Assembly: GCA_943787265.1 (NCBI GenBank)
Contig: CALSLT010000014.1
Span: 62,001 to 126,000 of the forward strand
Source of the DNA: an uncultured Planctomycetaceae bacterium
GTDB lineage: Bacteria; Planctomycetota; Planctomycetia; Planctomycetales; Planctomycetaceae
Reading direction: 5' to 3'
Length of the DNA: 64,000 nt
Notes under the pieces: model-generated
The model's database searches: none
Told to the model about the DNA's origin: nothing
What the model saw: the letters and a program-made list of their open reading frames with translations, nothing else
Program-made: the position numbers and the translations under genes
In this document: positions 27,456 through 37,244 of the stretch, piece after piece
How positions within the stretch are numbered: position 1 is the stretch's first letter
Layout: each line of letters starts with the position of its first letter

Positions 27456-28010
27456 CTATAAGAGTTTTGCCAACTGGCAATATCTTTTAATTGGAGTGGA
27501 TGTGCAAAAGACGTTTGCATCAACCGAATTTCCGACAGCGACATTCACAACGACGTGCTCGTACCACCAGTTTCCTGTGTCGATACAACTGAAGCGTCCA
27601 TTGTACTCAATTGATGCCCATCGATTGTTGACGACTTCGATCGAGTGCTCGGGGGCCAGGTAGTTTCCTGATTTGTCGAAGAAGCGACGAGCAGGTGCAC
27701 CAGTCTGGTACCGATAAGTAAGAACTGCGGAATCTTCACGGAGTTCAATCTCGATATTGCTACAGCCAAATCGGTTGTTTGGAATGTGAGTCGTCGAGTG
27801 TGCCGTTAACGGTTCGGCAAAATCATTCTGCTCTGAGTACGTCACGGCGTGCCATACGACCGGTGCTGAGTCGTCCACGATACGAGCTGGAAGTTGTTTC
27901 GGCACCCGGCTCCGCAATTCCGCAAGTCGACCGCCACGAGACGCCTTCGTCCATGATGTCGTAACGGTCTGAACAAGAATCATCTGAGCGGCATCTTCCT
28001 GATAACACAT
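27456..28010 (-). CDS. Hypothetical protein
   Basis: 184 residues, no signal peptide or membrane segment, start ATG at 28010. The C-terminal half is well structured in appearance (IEIELREDSAVLTYRYQTG, NNRWASIEYNGRFSCIDTG, NWWYEHVVVNVAV), with aromatic and beta-rich composition unlike a random frame. I do not recognise the family. It ends near the sulfatase 3' end on the same strand, with only 13 bp between the sulfatase stop and its start. Confidence 0.6.
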   Translation of the reverse strand: MCYQEDAAQMILVQTVTTSWTKASRGGRLAELRSRVPKQLPARIVDDSAPVVWHAVTYSEQNDFAEPLTAHSTTHIPNNRFGCSNIEIELREDSAVLTYRYQTGAPARRFFDKSGNYLAPEHSIEVVNNRWASIEYNGRFSCIDTGNWWYEHVVVNVAVGNSVDANVFCTSTPIKRYCQLAKLL

Positions 28011-28023
28011 AAATGGGCGAATG

Positions 28024-29496
28024 TCATTGCTTCAGATCGTTGTTTCGGAGATCGACCAGCTTGGCTGCTAGCTTTACTTTGAAACGAGCGACAAGATCTT
28101 TGTGTTCGGGTTGCTGCGCGAGGTTTGTGTATTGGAGTGGGTCTTTGAATGTGTCGAAGAGTTCGATGCCGGCTGATGCGTCTTCTTTGTACTGGATGTA
28201 AGCGTAGCGGTCTTCGCGGAGCAGGAATCCCTTGCGGGCAGGAGCGACGCTGAAGGCGGTGTCTCGAACTTTGGTGGTTGGATCGTCGAGCATCGCTGAG
28301 ATGTCTTTGCCCTGCAGCCGGCTCGGGAACGTCTAGGCCGCACAGTTGTGAAATCGTCGGATAGAGATCGAGCAGCTCGGTCAGGGAGTTGCAGACTGCT
28401 GGCTTGCTTGCCTGGCACGCTGATGATCAGTGGGACGCCGGATGATTCGTCTCTGCAGACTGACCTTGGCCCAGAAGTCGTGCTCGCCCAGGTGGTAACC
28501 GTGATCGCTGGTGAAGATGACGATCGTTTTGTCGTCGAGGCCTGCTTTGTTCAGAGCGTCCAGCACCTTGCCGACCTGAGCGTCCATGAAGGCGACCGAC
28601 GCATAATAACCGCCGACGGCTTTCTTCTGGCGGCGGATGTCCATCTTCATGTTCAGGCTGGTTTTGTAATTGATGCCGGCTTTGGGAATGTCGTCCCAGT
28701 CGCCTTCGACCTTTTCGGGCAGCAGCATTTTGTTGTACGGCTTGAACGGCGGGTAGTAGCTGCGCGGAGCGACAAACGGCACGTGCGGTCTCACAAATCC
28801 AACGCCCAGCCAGAATGGTTCGTCTTTGTGTTTGTCGATCAGCTCGACAGCCTTCGCGGCGGTTTTCCCGTCTGAATGGACCATGTCGTCGCCGTCAGCT
28901 TCGACCACGACGAACGTGTTACCACCGACGGCCGGCTTCTTGCCGTCGGGATTGTTTTCCAGAGTTTCGCCGTCGCCGGGCGCTTTCCATTCCGGGCCGC
29001 CGCTGTTGAATCTTTCCGTCCATGATGCTTCGTCGTCTGCGCCGTGTCCGCCGTCTTCAATGCCGCCGGGCACTCCCATGTGGAAGATCTTGCTGACTCG
29101 CGCGGCGTAGTAGCCGTTGTTTTTGAAATGCTGAGACCATGTCGCACGGTCGCCGATCTGCGGTCGAGGATTCTTGTAGCCAAGCACCCCTGTTGCGTGC
29201 GGGTAGTACCCGGACATGAACGACGCTCGCGACGGGCCGCAGTAGGTGCCCTGGCAGTAGGCTCGCGTAAACCGAGTTCCTCGCGCGGCAATGCGATCGA
29301 TGTTCGGCGTGCTGCAGACTTTGTTGCCGTAGCACGACAACGCGGTCGAAGTCAGGTCGTCGGAGATGATGAACAGGACGTTGTATTTCTGATCGGCCGT
29401 TTTCGACTCAGCAGCATTCGCCGTCGAGTTCGTTTCAGTGTTCAGCGAACAAGTGAGAGCCAACAATGTGAGAGCAAAACAGAGGTTCTTCTTCAT
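28024..29496 (-). pseudogene. Sulfatase (iduronate-2-sulfatase-like), broken by three single-base insertions
   Basis: Start chosen at 29496 (MKKNLCFALTLLALTC, a good signal peptide) rather than the longer frame from 29664. N-terminal metal motif NVLFIISDDLTS; formylglycine site CGPSRASFMSG; DHGYHLGEHDFWAK later. After AKVSL the frame breaks. The expected continuation can be recovered from other frames: RDESSGVPLIISVPGKQAS, then VCNSLTELLDLYPTISQLCG and PEPLQGKDISAMLDD, down to a stop at 28024. The shifts lie near 28455, 28397 and 28318 and each is undone by removing one base. Sulfatases of this group hydrolyse sulfate esters of polysaccharides in the periplasm and are strongly expanded in planctomycetes. 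Three same-direction insertions in 140 bp suggest either decay or a poor-quality stretch. Confidence 0.88.
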
Positions 29497-29602
29497 CGTG
29501 CAATCTCCGCAGCGGGTGGTGCAATTTCCTGACAAGAGGCACGATGGTATGTTCTTGCGAATCACCTCGCGACAAACCTCAAGAATAAAGTGACGGCCTG
29601 CC

Positions 29603-30463
29603 ATGAACTCAAAGCTCCGAACCTCGCTGACTCGACCAGTTTCTTCCGGAACATTCCGCATCAAGGCCGCCGCGATGGCCTTGCTGCTTGCGCTGGTGTC
29701 GTCACCTCATGCGGAGGCCGCCGAGCCGCCTCACCAGCTGCGAGTCCTTTGCTACAACGTTCACTGGTGCAAAGGGACTGACGGGAAGTACGACGTCGCG
29801 CGACTCGCTGACGTGATCAACAAAGCGAAGCCTGACCTGGTCGCTCTGCAGGAAGTCGATGTCGGAGTGAAACGATCCGGCCGGGTTCACGACGTTCGAG
29901 AACTGTCTAAGCTGACCGGCCTGGCAGCGAGGTTCGGCCCGACTCAGCATTACGAGGGCGGCCTGTTCGGCAATGCCGTGATGACAAACCTTCCAATTCT
30001 TGACGTGGCGATTCACCCGTTGCCCTACACCGAGAGCACGGACGAACGCACGACGTACCCTCGCGGCGCGATCGCAGTCACCATGCAGAGCCCTGATGGA
30101 AAACCACTCCGGTTCGTGAGCACACATTTTCAGCACAACGTGCCTGAAGATCGCGTCGCCGAGGCCAAAGCAATCAATAAGTTGTTCGCTTCAGACGGCG
30201 ACGACTTGCGGACGATTCTTGCCGGAGACATGAACGCCGTGCCGGATGCTGAGCCGGTCACCGAGCTGCTGAAGAAATGGACGAACGCGATCGACGAAGC
30301 TGCGACACCAACCGCTCCCGCTACAAAGCCGCGGTCACGCATCGACTACGTCTTCTACCGAGCGTCCTCGCAGTTCCGCGTCGTTGAGTCGAAGGTGATC
30401 CCAGAATCCATCGCTTCGGACCATCGTCCGGTACTGGCCGTTCTGGAACTCTCCGCGAACTGA
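29603..30463 (+). CDS. Exported endonuclease/exonuclease/phosphatase (EEP) family protein
   Basis: 286 residues with a signal peptide (AMALLLALVSSPHAEA). EEP superfamily motifs: LRVLCYNVHWCKGTDG at the start of the fold, LVALQEVDVG with the catalytic Glu, RFVSTHFQHN, ILAGDMNAVPDAEP (Asp/Asn pair) and the terminal SDHRPVLAVLEL with the catalytic Asp-His. Such secreted members hydrolyse phosphodiesters in nucleic acids, lipids or inositol phosphates; the substrate is undetermined. Divergent from the sulfatase gene with about 105 bp between the chosen starts. Confidence 0.9.
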   Translation: MNSKLRTSLTRPVSSGTFRIKAAAMALLLALVSSPHAEAAEPPHQLRVLCYNVHWCKGTDGKYDVARLADVINKAKPDLVALQEVDVGVKRSGRVHDVRELSKLTGLAARFGPTQHYEGGLFGNAVMTNLPILDVAIHPLPYTESTDERTTYPRGAIAVTMQSPDGKPLRFVSTHFQHNVPEDRVAEAKAINKLFASDGDDLRTILAGDMNAVPDAEPVTELLKKWTNAIDEAATPTAPATKPRSRIDYVFYRASSQFRVVESKVIPESIASDHRPVLAVLELSAN

Positions 30464-30519
30464 TTTTTCGCACCAACGGACGGCTAAGCTAAAATCTCAA
30501 AGCCGCAACCGGACGAGGA

Positions 30520-30587
30520 CTCACGCAAAGGCGCTAAGACGCAAAGTTCTCGATTGTGTTCTTTGCGTCTCCGCGTCTTTGCGTGAG
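30520..30587. repeat. Long inverted repeat, REPIN-like, family E
   Basis: Arms of about 27 nt, CTCACGCAAAGGCGCTAAGA... and its near reverse complement ending TTTGCGTGAG, surround a 14-nt spacer. The CGCAAAGACGCAAAG type of sequence recurs in intergenic regions of many environmental bacteria. It sits between the EEP gene and the DUF1549/DUF1553 gene. Confidence 0.75.
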
Positions 30588-30800
30588 AATTCAATACTTG
30601 GGCGGCGAGCATGACTGGCGACGACATGGCCGAAGTTTGAGTTCTTGCACCAAGTCCGTACGGAATAAGGCAGATTCTCACGATAGAACCTGAAACGAAT
30701 CGCAGATTGGGGTAAGCTGACCGGACACTCCCGCCTCGTAATTCTGGCTTTGCAACAAGCAACCAGACACTCCCGCCTCCTGATCCTCATCGGTTCTCCC

Positions 30801-33431
30801 ATGACTGCTCCTGTCCGGAAGCTTTCTCTCATTCTCGGTCTGGCAGTCTGCGTCCTGCCGAATTCGGCCAGCGCCACGCCAGCCAACAAGCAGGCGTTCG
30901 TACGTTACTTCGGCAAGTATCTGCCGAGCGGCCTCGATACTTGTGCGACATGCCATGTCCGTGCTGAAGCCAACGGAGCAGAGTCACTCGACGAGTTCCC
31001 GCACAACTCCTTTGGCAAGCGTCTGTCCGCTGCGGCTGAGCAACTGGCGAACGACAACCAAAACTCAAGCATCAGAGATCGGTTGATTCTCGTCGCCAAC
31101 GAAGATGCTGATGGCGACGGAGTACCGAATCTTCAGGAAATTCTTGCTGGCACTTCTCCAGGAAGCGACGCCCGTCAGCCCGACCAGGCAACGCTGAAGA
31201 ATCTCAAAACGCTGATCGTCGAGTTCGGTGAGTACTCGAGTCGTTATCAGTGGCGTCCTTTCGAACCCGTAGTACGCCCGGAAGTTCCGAATGCCGCGTC
31301 GACTGACTGGGTGAGAAATCCGATCGACCATTTCATCGCTGCCGAGCACCAGGCACGTGGTCTGACACGGCAGTCACAAGCAGATCCGGAAGTTCTGCTG
31401 CGTCGGATTTATCTCGACCTGACCGGGCTGAGTCCCTCGCCCGAAGCCATTCGAAGTTTCATCGAAGAATCCGCTACGAACCGCAATGCCTATGAGGAAG
31501 TCGTCGACAAACTGCTCGACGATCCCGCGTACGGAGAACGGTGGGGGCGGCACTGGATGGACGTCTGGCGGTACAGCGACTGGGCAGGCTACAAGGCTGC
31601 GTTGAGAGACAGCCAGCGGCACATCTGGCACTGGCGGGACTGGATCATCGAATCGCTCAACAAGGACAAGCCGTACGATCGGATGCTGGTCGAAATGCTC
31701 GCAGCCGATGAACTGACCCCCGAAGACGCTGACGCTATTCGAGCAACCGGATTTCTCGCTCGAAACTATTTTCGTGACCGAGATGCCTGGATGGACAACG
31801 TCGTCAAACACACATCGCAGGGTTTCCTCGGCCTGACCGTCGGCTGTGCGAAGTGTCACGACCACATGTACGACCCAATTTCGCAGCGGGACTACTACTC
31901 AATGCGAGCGATCTTTGAGCGTTACAATGTGAGGACCGATCGAATTCCCGGCATGCTTGACGTTGCAAAGAATGGCATTCCCCGAGCATACGACAATTCG
32001 CTGACCGCCGAGACCTGGTTGTTCGAAAGCGGCGATGAACGACGGCCTCAGAAGGACGAAGCAATTCCGCCGGGCGTTCCGGGTTCCCTCGGAGGGACGT
32101 TCGCCATCGAGCCAGTCTCGTTGCCGTTGTTTGCTTCGAAACCTGACCGTCGCGATTTCGTGAAGCAGGATCTGATCGCTCAGGCGGAAAAAGCTGTCGC
32201 CGATGCGAAGGACGAGACTGCTCTTCAGGCTGCCGATGCAAAGTTAGCGGCTCTGAACGCCGTGCTGATAATCGAAATGATGGAAGACGGTGGGCAAAAG
32301 GACTCGGAGGCATGGACGGCGGCCGCCATGAAGCTTGTCGAACTGCAACGGCAAGCTGCCGTCAGTGACTCTCGGTGGAAAGTCGCGGCAGGGAAAGCGG
32401 CTGTTGCGAAAGCTGAAGCGTCTCTTGCGAAAGCGGTGAAGGATAAGAACAAAACGAACGAGTCCAAAGCCAATAAGTCGCTCGCCGCGGCAAAGAAAAG
32501 CGTGGTCGCAGCTGAGAAGACTCTGGCTACTGCAGAGAAGGCGCTCACCGCGAAAGTCACCACGAAGTACGTGGCTCGCAAACAAAGTGTCTATCCGGAA
32601 ACCAGCAACGGCCGTCGTCTGGCTTTCGCGCGATGGCTGACCGCTCCGCAGAATCCGCTGGCCGCTCGGGTCGCCGTTAACCATATCTGGCTGCGTCACT
32701 TCGGGCAGCCGATCGTTCCGACCGTCAACGAATTCGGAGGCAACGGCCGGGAGCCGACGCATCCCGCATTACTCGACTGGCTTGCCGATGAGTTCATGGC
32801 GAGAAACTGGAGCATGAAAGAAATGCACCGACTCATCGTGACCAGCGCCAGCTATCGAATGTCGAGCCTGTCGGATGGTTCGAACCTGGCTGTCGATCCT
32901 GACAACCGTTTTCTGTGGCGAATGCCGACTCGACGAATGGAAGGCGAAATCGTTCGCGACAATCTGTTGCACATCTCAGGGCGAATTGATCGAACGATGG
33001 GCGGTCCGGACATCGACAATAAACTGGCTCAGAAGTCGATGAGGCGGAGCGTCTATTTGCGACATGCTCACGAGAAGCTGGTTGAATTTGTTCAGATATT
33101 CGACGGCCCCAGCGTCACGGAATGTTACATGCGTGAAAACAGCGTGAAGCCTCACCAGGCTCTCGCCCTGGCGAACAGCCCGTTGACTGTTGAAGGCAGT
33201 ACAAAACTGGCAACGCGACTTCACGGTGAAACCGACGGCCTGCCTGAACCATTCATTGAAGAAGCGTACCTGACGATTCTCAGTCGGCGTCCGATGCCGG
33301 AAGAAGCCGCACTTTGCCGAAATTTCCTTGGCAACGGAAAACCCGATTCGACGACACCGGCAGAGCTGCCTCGATGCGAGAAGCTTATTAACGTCCTGTT
33401 TAACCACAACGACTTTATCGCGATTCGTTAG
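30801..33431 (+). CDS. DUF1549/DUF1553 cytochrome-type protein (PSD1 family)
   Basis: 876 residues from the preferred ATG at 30801, which directly precedes a signal peptide (KLSLILGLAVCVLPNSASA); the frame is open from 30750. A first haem motif CATCH occurs near residue 37, then an EF-hand-like DADGDGVPNLQE. DUF1549 follows (NPIDHFIAAEHQARGL, IYLDLTGLSPSPEAI, AYGERWGRHWMDVWRYSDW), with a second haem motif CAKCHDHMYDPISQ. An Ala/Lys-rich coiled coil of about 120 residues precedes DUF1553 (RLAFARWLTAPQNPLAARVA, NGREPTHPALLDWLADEF, MHRLIVTSASYRMSS). Translated immediately upstream of a DUF1501 gene, the standard planctomycete pair; thought to act in the periplasm, reaction unknown. Confidence 0.94.
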   Translation: MTAPVRKLSLILGLAVCVLPNSASATPANKQAFVRYFGKYLPSGLDTCATCHVRAEANGAESLDEFPHNSFGKRLSAAAEQLANDNQNSSIRDRLILVANEDADGDGVPNLQEILAGTSPGSDARQPDQATLKNLKTLIVEFGEYSSRYQWRPFEPVVRPEVPNAASTDWVRNPIDHFIAAEHQARGLTRQSQADPEVLLRRIYLDLTGLSPSPEAIRSFIEESATNRNAYEEVVDKLLDDPAYGERWGRHWMDVWRYSDWAGYKAALRDSQRHIWHWRDWIIESLNKDKPYDRMLVEMLAADELTPEDADAIRATGFLARNYFRDRDAWMDNVVKHTSQGFLGLTVGCAKCHDHMYDPISQRDYYSMRAIFERYNVRTDRIPGMLDVAKNGIPRAYDNSLTAETWLFESGDERRPQKDEAIPPGVPGSLGGTFAIEPVSLPLFASKPDRRDFVKQDLIAQAEKAVADAKDETALQAADAKLAALNAVLIIEMMEDGGQKDSEAWTAAAMKLVELQRQAAVSDSRWKVAAGKAAVAKAEASLAKAVKDKNKTNESKANKSLAAAKKSVVAAEKTLATAEKALTAKVTTKYVARKQSVYPETSNGRRLAFARWLTAPQNPLAARVAVNHIWLRHFGQPIVPTVNEFGGNGREPTHPALLDWLADEFMARNWSMKEMHRLIVTSASYRMSSLSDGSNLAVDPDNRFLWRMPTRRMEGEIVRDNLLHISGRIDRTMGGPDIDNKLAQKSMRRSVYLRHAHEKLVEFVQIFDGPSVTECYMRENSVKPHQALALANSPLTVEGSTKLATRLHGETDGLPEPFIEEAYLTILSRRPMPEEAALCRNFLGNGKPDSTTPAELPRCEKLINVLFNHNDFIAIR

Positions 33432-33502
33432 CTTTGCTTCGGTGTTTCCGACGCTTTGTGTTATCGACTTTTCACTTGTTTGCGTTCTTCGAGACTTGTC
33501 CC

Positions 33503-34984
33503 ATGTCTGACTCGCCAATCAACGATCGACGTACTTTTCTTTCTGAAACAGGCATGGGCCTGACGGGCCTGGCTCTGTCGTCGATCCTTTTCAAAGACGG
33601 AGTCGCTCAAGCGTCGGCCCCGAATCAGGGCAAACATTTTGAGGCGCAAGCGAAGTCCGTGATCTGGATATTTTTCATTGGAGGCTTAAGCCATCTGGAG
33701 AGCTTCGATCCTAAGCCAGCTCTGAACAAGTACGCCGGTAAGTCGATCGAAGACACGCCGTTCGCCGACGACGTCCTGAACAAAGACAAGATCAACGAGA
33801 ATCTGCTTGATCCATCCAAACAAATGCGAGAAGTCTTCAAAGCCGTCATGCCCTTGCAGACGGGCTATCGATCCTACGGCGACAGCGGACTGCAGGTCAG
33901 TGACTGGTTTCCTCACATGGGGTCGTGTGCTGACGACATGTGCGTCGTGCGGTCGATGTGGACGATCGACAACAATCACGGCGCTCAACTTACCTATCAC
34001 ACGGGGCGAAAAATCACCGAAGGCGCGTATCCAACGGTTGGTTCATGGGCGAGTTATGGATTGGGAACAGCTAACCGGAATCTGCCCGAGTTCGTCGTTC
34101 TGGGAAACCCAAGCGCCGACTGCTGTGGAGCGGCGTGGACCCATGGTTCGAGTTACCTCGGACCGAAGTATGCTGGTGTCCGATTGAAGGTCGACGCCAA
34201 ACGCCCGCTCTCGTTTGTCCGTTCCGCAAAGGAGAATCTGACGATCGATGAGCAACGGGAGATGTTCGGTTTGCTCGGACAGCTCAATCGCGCGGCAGGG
34301 ATCAAATATCCCGAAGACAAAGAACTCCAGGCGAGAATCAAGTCGTACGAACTGGCTTTCCAGATGCAGTCAACGGTTCCTGAAGTCATGAACTTCGAGC
34401 AGGAATCGAAAAGCGTGCAGTCGCTGTACGGAATCGATCAATCGGCAACAAAAGCGTTTGGCGAAAAATGCCTCGCGGCGCGCCGTCTGGCCGAACGCGG
34501 CGTGCGATTCATCCAGCTCTTCCACGGCTATACCGGCAGTGCGGGCGCATGGGATTCGCACCTCGACATCAAAGGACGGCATTCAAAGCTAGCAAAGCAG
34601 GTCGATCAGCCGATTGCCGGTTTAATCAAGGACCTGAAGCAACGAGGCCTGCTTGATGAAACGCTGGTAGTCGTTGGTTCGGAATTCGGCAGAACGCCCG
34701 GGGCGGAAGTCCGTGCTGGCAGCACGGCGGCGAAAGCAACCGGGCGAGACCATCATCCGCACGGCTTCAACGTCGTCATGGCCGGTGGCGGAGTCAAGTC
34801 AGGCATTGTCCACGGAGCGACGGATGAACTCGGTTTTCACGCGGCCGAGGACCGTCATTACGTAACCGACCTGCACGCAACTGTGTTGCACCAACTCGGC
34901 CTAGACACTCGGCAGTTGGAACTCCCTGGACGCAAACGTCTCGATCGTGATTTCGGCGACGTGATGCACAAGATCCTCAGCTAA
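33503..34984 (+). CDS. DUF1501 domain protein, exported
   Basis: 493 residues from the preferred ATG at 33503 (MSDSPINDRRTFLSETGMGL, Tat-like DRRTFL), 71 bp after the stop of the DUF1549/DUF1553 gene. DUF1501 body: SVIWIFFIGGLSHLESFDPKP, VVRSMWTIDNNHGAQLTYHTG, LVVVGSEFGRTPGAEV, GRDHHPHGFNVVMAGGGVKSG, and LHATVLHQLGLD near the end. Forms the classic two-gene unit with its upstream neighbour. DUF1501 proteins share the alkaline phosphatase fold but their reaction is not known. Confidence 0.94.
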   Translation: MSDSPINDRRTFLSETGMGLTGLALSSILFKDGVAQASAPNQGKHFEAQAKSVIWIFFIGGLSHLESFDPKPALNKYAGKSIEDTPFADDVLNKDKINENLLDPSKQMREVFKAVMPLQTGYRSYGDSGLQVSDWFPHMGSCADDMCVVRSMWTIDNNHGAQLTYHTGRKITEGAYPTVGSWASYGLGTANRNLPEFVVLGNPSADCCGAAWTHGSSYLGPKYAGVRLKVDAKRPLSFVRSAKENLTIDEQREMFGLLGQLNRAAGIKYPEDKELQARIKSYELAFQMQSTVPEVMNFEQESKSVQSLYGIDQSATKAFGEKCLAARRLAERGVRFIQLFHGYTGSAGAWDSHLDIKGRHSKLAKQVDQPIAGLIKDLKQRGLLDETLVVVGSEFGRTPGAEVRAGSTAAKATGRDHHPHGFNVVMAGGGVKSGIVHGATDELGFHAAEDRHYVTDLHATVLHQLGLDTRQLELPGRKRLDRDFGDVMHKILS

Positions 34985-35135
34985 GGCAACTTTCGCCATG
35001 AGGCCGGTCGATGCCCGCAGGACATGCCTCAGCTCATTGATGACGAGTCGCTGGACAGTCGCCAATTTGCGATGAGTATGCTGCCGTGTCCGAAAACGGC
35101 GCGACACATGCCAATGAGCGATTAGACTTCGCGAC

Positions 35136-36581
35136 ATGTTTCCGAACTCAGACACATGTTACCGAGCATTGGCCGCTCGCGATTCACGATTTGACGGCGT
35201 GTTTTTCGTTGGTGTAACAACCACCGGAATCTATTGCCGGCCGGTCTGTCCGGCGAGAACTCCGGGCCGCAGTCGCTGTCAGTTCTTTTTCCATGCAGCG
35301 ACCGCCGAACGGGATGGATTCCGGCCGTGTTTGAGATGTCGACCAGAACTGGCTCCCGGATTAGCACCAGTTGATTCGAACAGCCGAATTGCTCATGCCG
35401 CTTCTGCAAGAATTCAAAGTGGAGCATTGGATGCCACCGGATCCGTTGACGCTTTGGCATTGAAACTGGGTGTCGGCTCTCGTCAACTTCGGCGCATCGT
35501 GAAGTCAGAGTTTGGAGTCACGCCGACAGACCTCGCCCAAACCAAACGGCTCCTTCTGGCGAAACAACTAATCACGGAAACTGACCTGACCTTAATCGAC
35601 GTGGCATTCGCGAGTGGCTTTGGGAGCGTTCGGCGATTCAACGTCGCCTTCAAATCGTGTTACCAGTTGACTCCGTCTGCAATGCGTCGGTCGACGAACC
35701 GAACGAACGAGTCCGGCACGATTCAATTGTCAATTCCGTATCGGCCGCCGTATGCGTGGGACGAGCTGTTGGCGTTCCTTGAACCACGGTTGACAGTCGG
35801 CGTCGAGGCGATCATTGGCGACAGCTATGTCCGCTCGATTCAGATTGAGGAGTGTCGCGGCTGGTTCAAAGTGTCCAACCAACTGGAAGCAAATAAGCTG
35901 GTGCTGGTAGTGAGCGTTGACCTGCTGCCCGTACTGAGCCAGTTGCTCGCCCACGTTCGATGCCTGTTTGATGTCAACGCTCAGCCTGCCGTTATTGCTG
36001 AACAGCTTGGGAGCGACAGCCTGCTTGGGCATTGTGTGAAACAGTGCCCGGGACTCCGAATTCCGGGAGCCGTTGACGGATTCGAGCTGATTGTCCGCGC
36101 GATTCTTGGCCAGCAGATTTCCGTAAAGGCAGCAACGACTCTGGCCGCTCGCGTGGCAGAGCATTTTGGCGAGTCGTTCACGACGCCATATTCAGAAGTC
36201 AGCCGACTCAGTCCGACGCCGGATCGGATCGCTGCAGCTTCGGTTTCCGATTTCGTGGAACTGGGCGTTTTGAAATCACGAGCAGAGTCGATCCAGTCGA
36301 TTGCTCTTGCGTATCGAGACGGCACTTTGCCAATCAGGACAAGTAGCCCGACACAGGTGATCGACCAACTGAAAACGCACCAGGGCATTGGAGATTGGAC
36401 GGCTCAGTATGTCGCCATGCGGCTCCTGCACTGGCCCGATGCCTTCCCGGAAAGCGACCTCGGCCTTCTGAAAGCGGCGAATGTCAGCAAGCCTCGTCAA
36501 CTTCGTGAGATCGCCGAACGCTGGCGGCCGTGGCGTGCCTACGCGGCCATGTACCTGTGGAAGTCGCTGTCCGACGGGTGA
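35136..36581 (+). CDS. alkA: Ada-type/AlkA fusion: AraC regulator plus 3-methyladenine DNA glycosylase
   Basis: 481 residues with three modules. Residues 1-80: Ada zinc domain (GIYCRPVCPARTPGR, with Cys34 as likely methyl acceptor, Cys38, and CLRCRP with Cys65 and Cys68). Residues about 85-190: AraC-type helix-turn-helix pair (GVGSRQLRRIVKSEFG, DVAFASGFGSVRRFNVAFK). Residues about 200-481: AlkA N-domain and HhH-GPD glycosylase (FELIVRAILGQQISVKAA, HQGIGDWTAQYVAMRLL) with catalytic Asp441 in the ESDLGL segment. It excises alkylated bases and probably senses methylphosphotriesters to activate its own operon. An ogt gene starts 67 bp downstream. Confidence 0.93.
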   Translation: MFPNSDTCYRALAARDSRFDGVFFVGVTTTGIYCRPVCPARTPGRSRCQFFFHAATAERDGFRPCLRCRPELAPGLAPVDSNSRIAHAASARIQSGALDATGSVDALALKLGVGSRQLRRIVKSEFGVTPTDLAQTKRLLLAKQLITETDLTLIDVAFASGFGSVRRFNVAFKSCYQLTPSAMRRSTNRTNESGTIQLSIPYRPPYAWDELLAFLEPRLTVGVEAIIGDSYVRSIQIEECRGWFKVSNQLEANKLVLVVSVDLLPVLSQLLAHVRCLFDVNAQPAVIAEQLGSDSLLGHCVKQCPGLRIPGAVDGFELIVRAILGQQISVKAATTLAARVAEHFGESFTTPYSEVSRLSPTPDRIAAASVSDFVELGVLKSRAESIQSIALAYRDGTLPIRTSSPTQVIDQLKTHQGIGDWTAQYVAMRLLHWPDAFPESDLGLLKAANVSKPRQLREIAERWRPWRAYAAMYLWKSLSDG

Positions 36582-36648
36582 TGCAACGTTCCGAAAACGA
36601 AAACTACCAAACGCAGTCCGTGAAGACACGACAATCAACAGGTGAACT

Positions 36649-37167
36649 ATGAACCATTCAACTATCTTTGAAAGCCCGTTCGGCAAGCTGAAACTATTTT
36701 CGAACGGGAAGGAGTTGACTCGGATATTGCTCCCTTCTCAGTTGCCCGAGTCGGATGCCGATTTCAGTGACAACGCTGACCCGATTCTGCAGCAGGCATG
36801 CGACGAGTTGAACAGCTACTTTGCCGGGACTCGGAAGGAGTTTGAGATCGCAATCGCTCCCGAGAAGGGGACGGAATTCCAACGGCAGGTCTGGACGGAA
36901 CTTTCGAGAATTCCGGTCGGCACAACGATCACCTATTCCGAGCTGGCAATTCGCGTCGGTCGACCGTCGGCCGTCCGGGCAGTTGGTGCCGCGAATGGGC
37001 GCAACGAAATCCCGATCATCGTGCCCTGTCACCGAGTAATCGGAGCAAACGGTTCGCTGACTGGCTTCGCGGGCGGACTTGAACTGAAACGGCAGTTACT
37101 TGAGCACGAGGAAATTCACACCAGCAACCGTACGTCTGGCGTTCATCGCCCAGGCAACAAAGAGTAG
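36649..37167 (+). CDS. ogt: Methylated-DNA--protein-cysteine methyltransferase (Ogt)
   Basis: 172 residues, normal Ogt length. Active-site motif IPIIVPCHRVIGANGSLTGF with acceptor Cys127; helix-turn-helix segment VGTTITYSELAIRVGRPSAVRAVGAANGRN. It repairs O6-methylguanine by irreversible self-alkylation. Directly downstream of the Ada/AlkA fusion, forming an alkylation-damage unit. This copy has the standard residues after the nucleophile, unlike the first ogt near the left end of the window. Confidence 0.96.
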   Translation: MNHSTIFESPFGKLKLFSNGKELTRILLPSQLPESDADFSDNADPILQQACDELNSYFAGTRKEFEIAIAPEKGTEFQRQVWTELSRIPVGTTITYSELAIRVGRPSAVRAVGAANGRNEIPIIVPCHRVIGANGSLTGFAGGLELKRQLLEHEEIHTSNRTSGVHRPGNKE

Positions 37168-37244
37168 ACTGATTGGCAACCGGAGAATCCAAGCCCCGCT
37201 GCGTTCCAGCTTCCAACCGGAAACTACAAGGACGGTCACACCGC

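Noticed and set aside
27269..27544. 91-codon minus-strand frame over the family D palindrome
   Set aside because: It overlaps the repeat and the end of the 184-residue gene; translated sequence is low quality.
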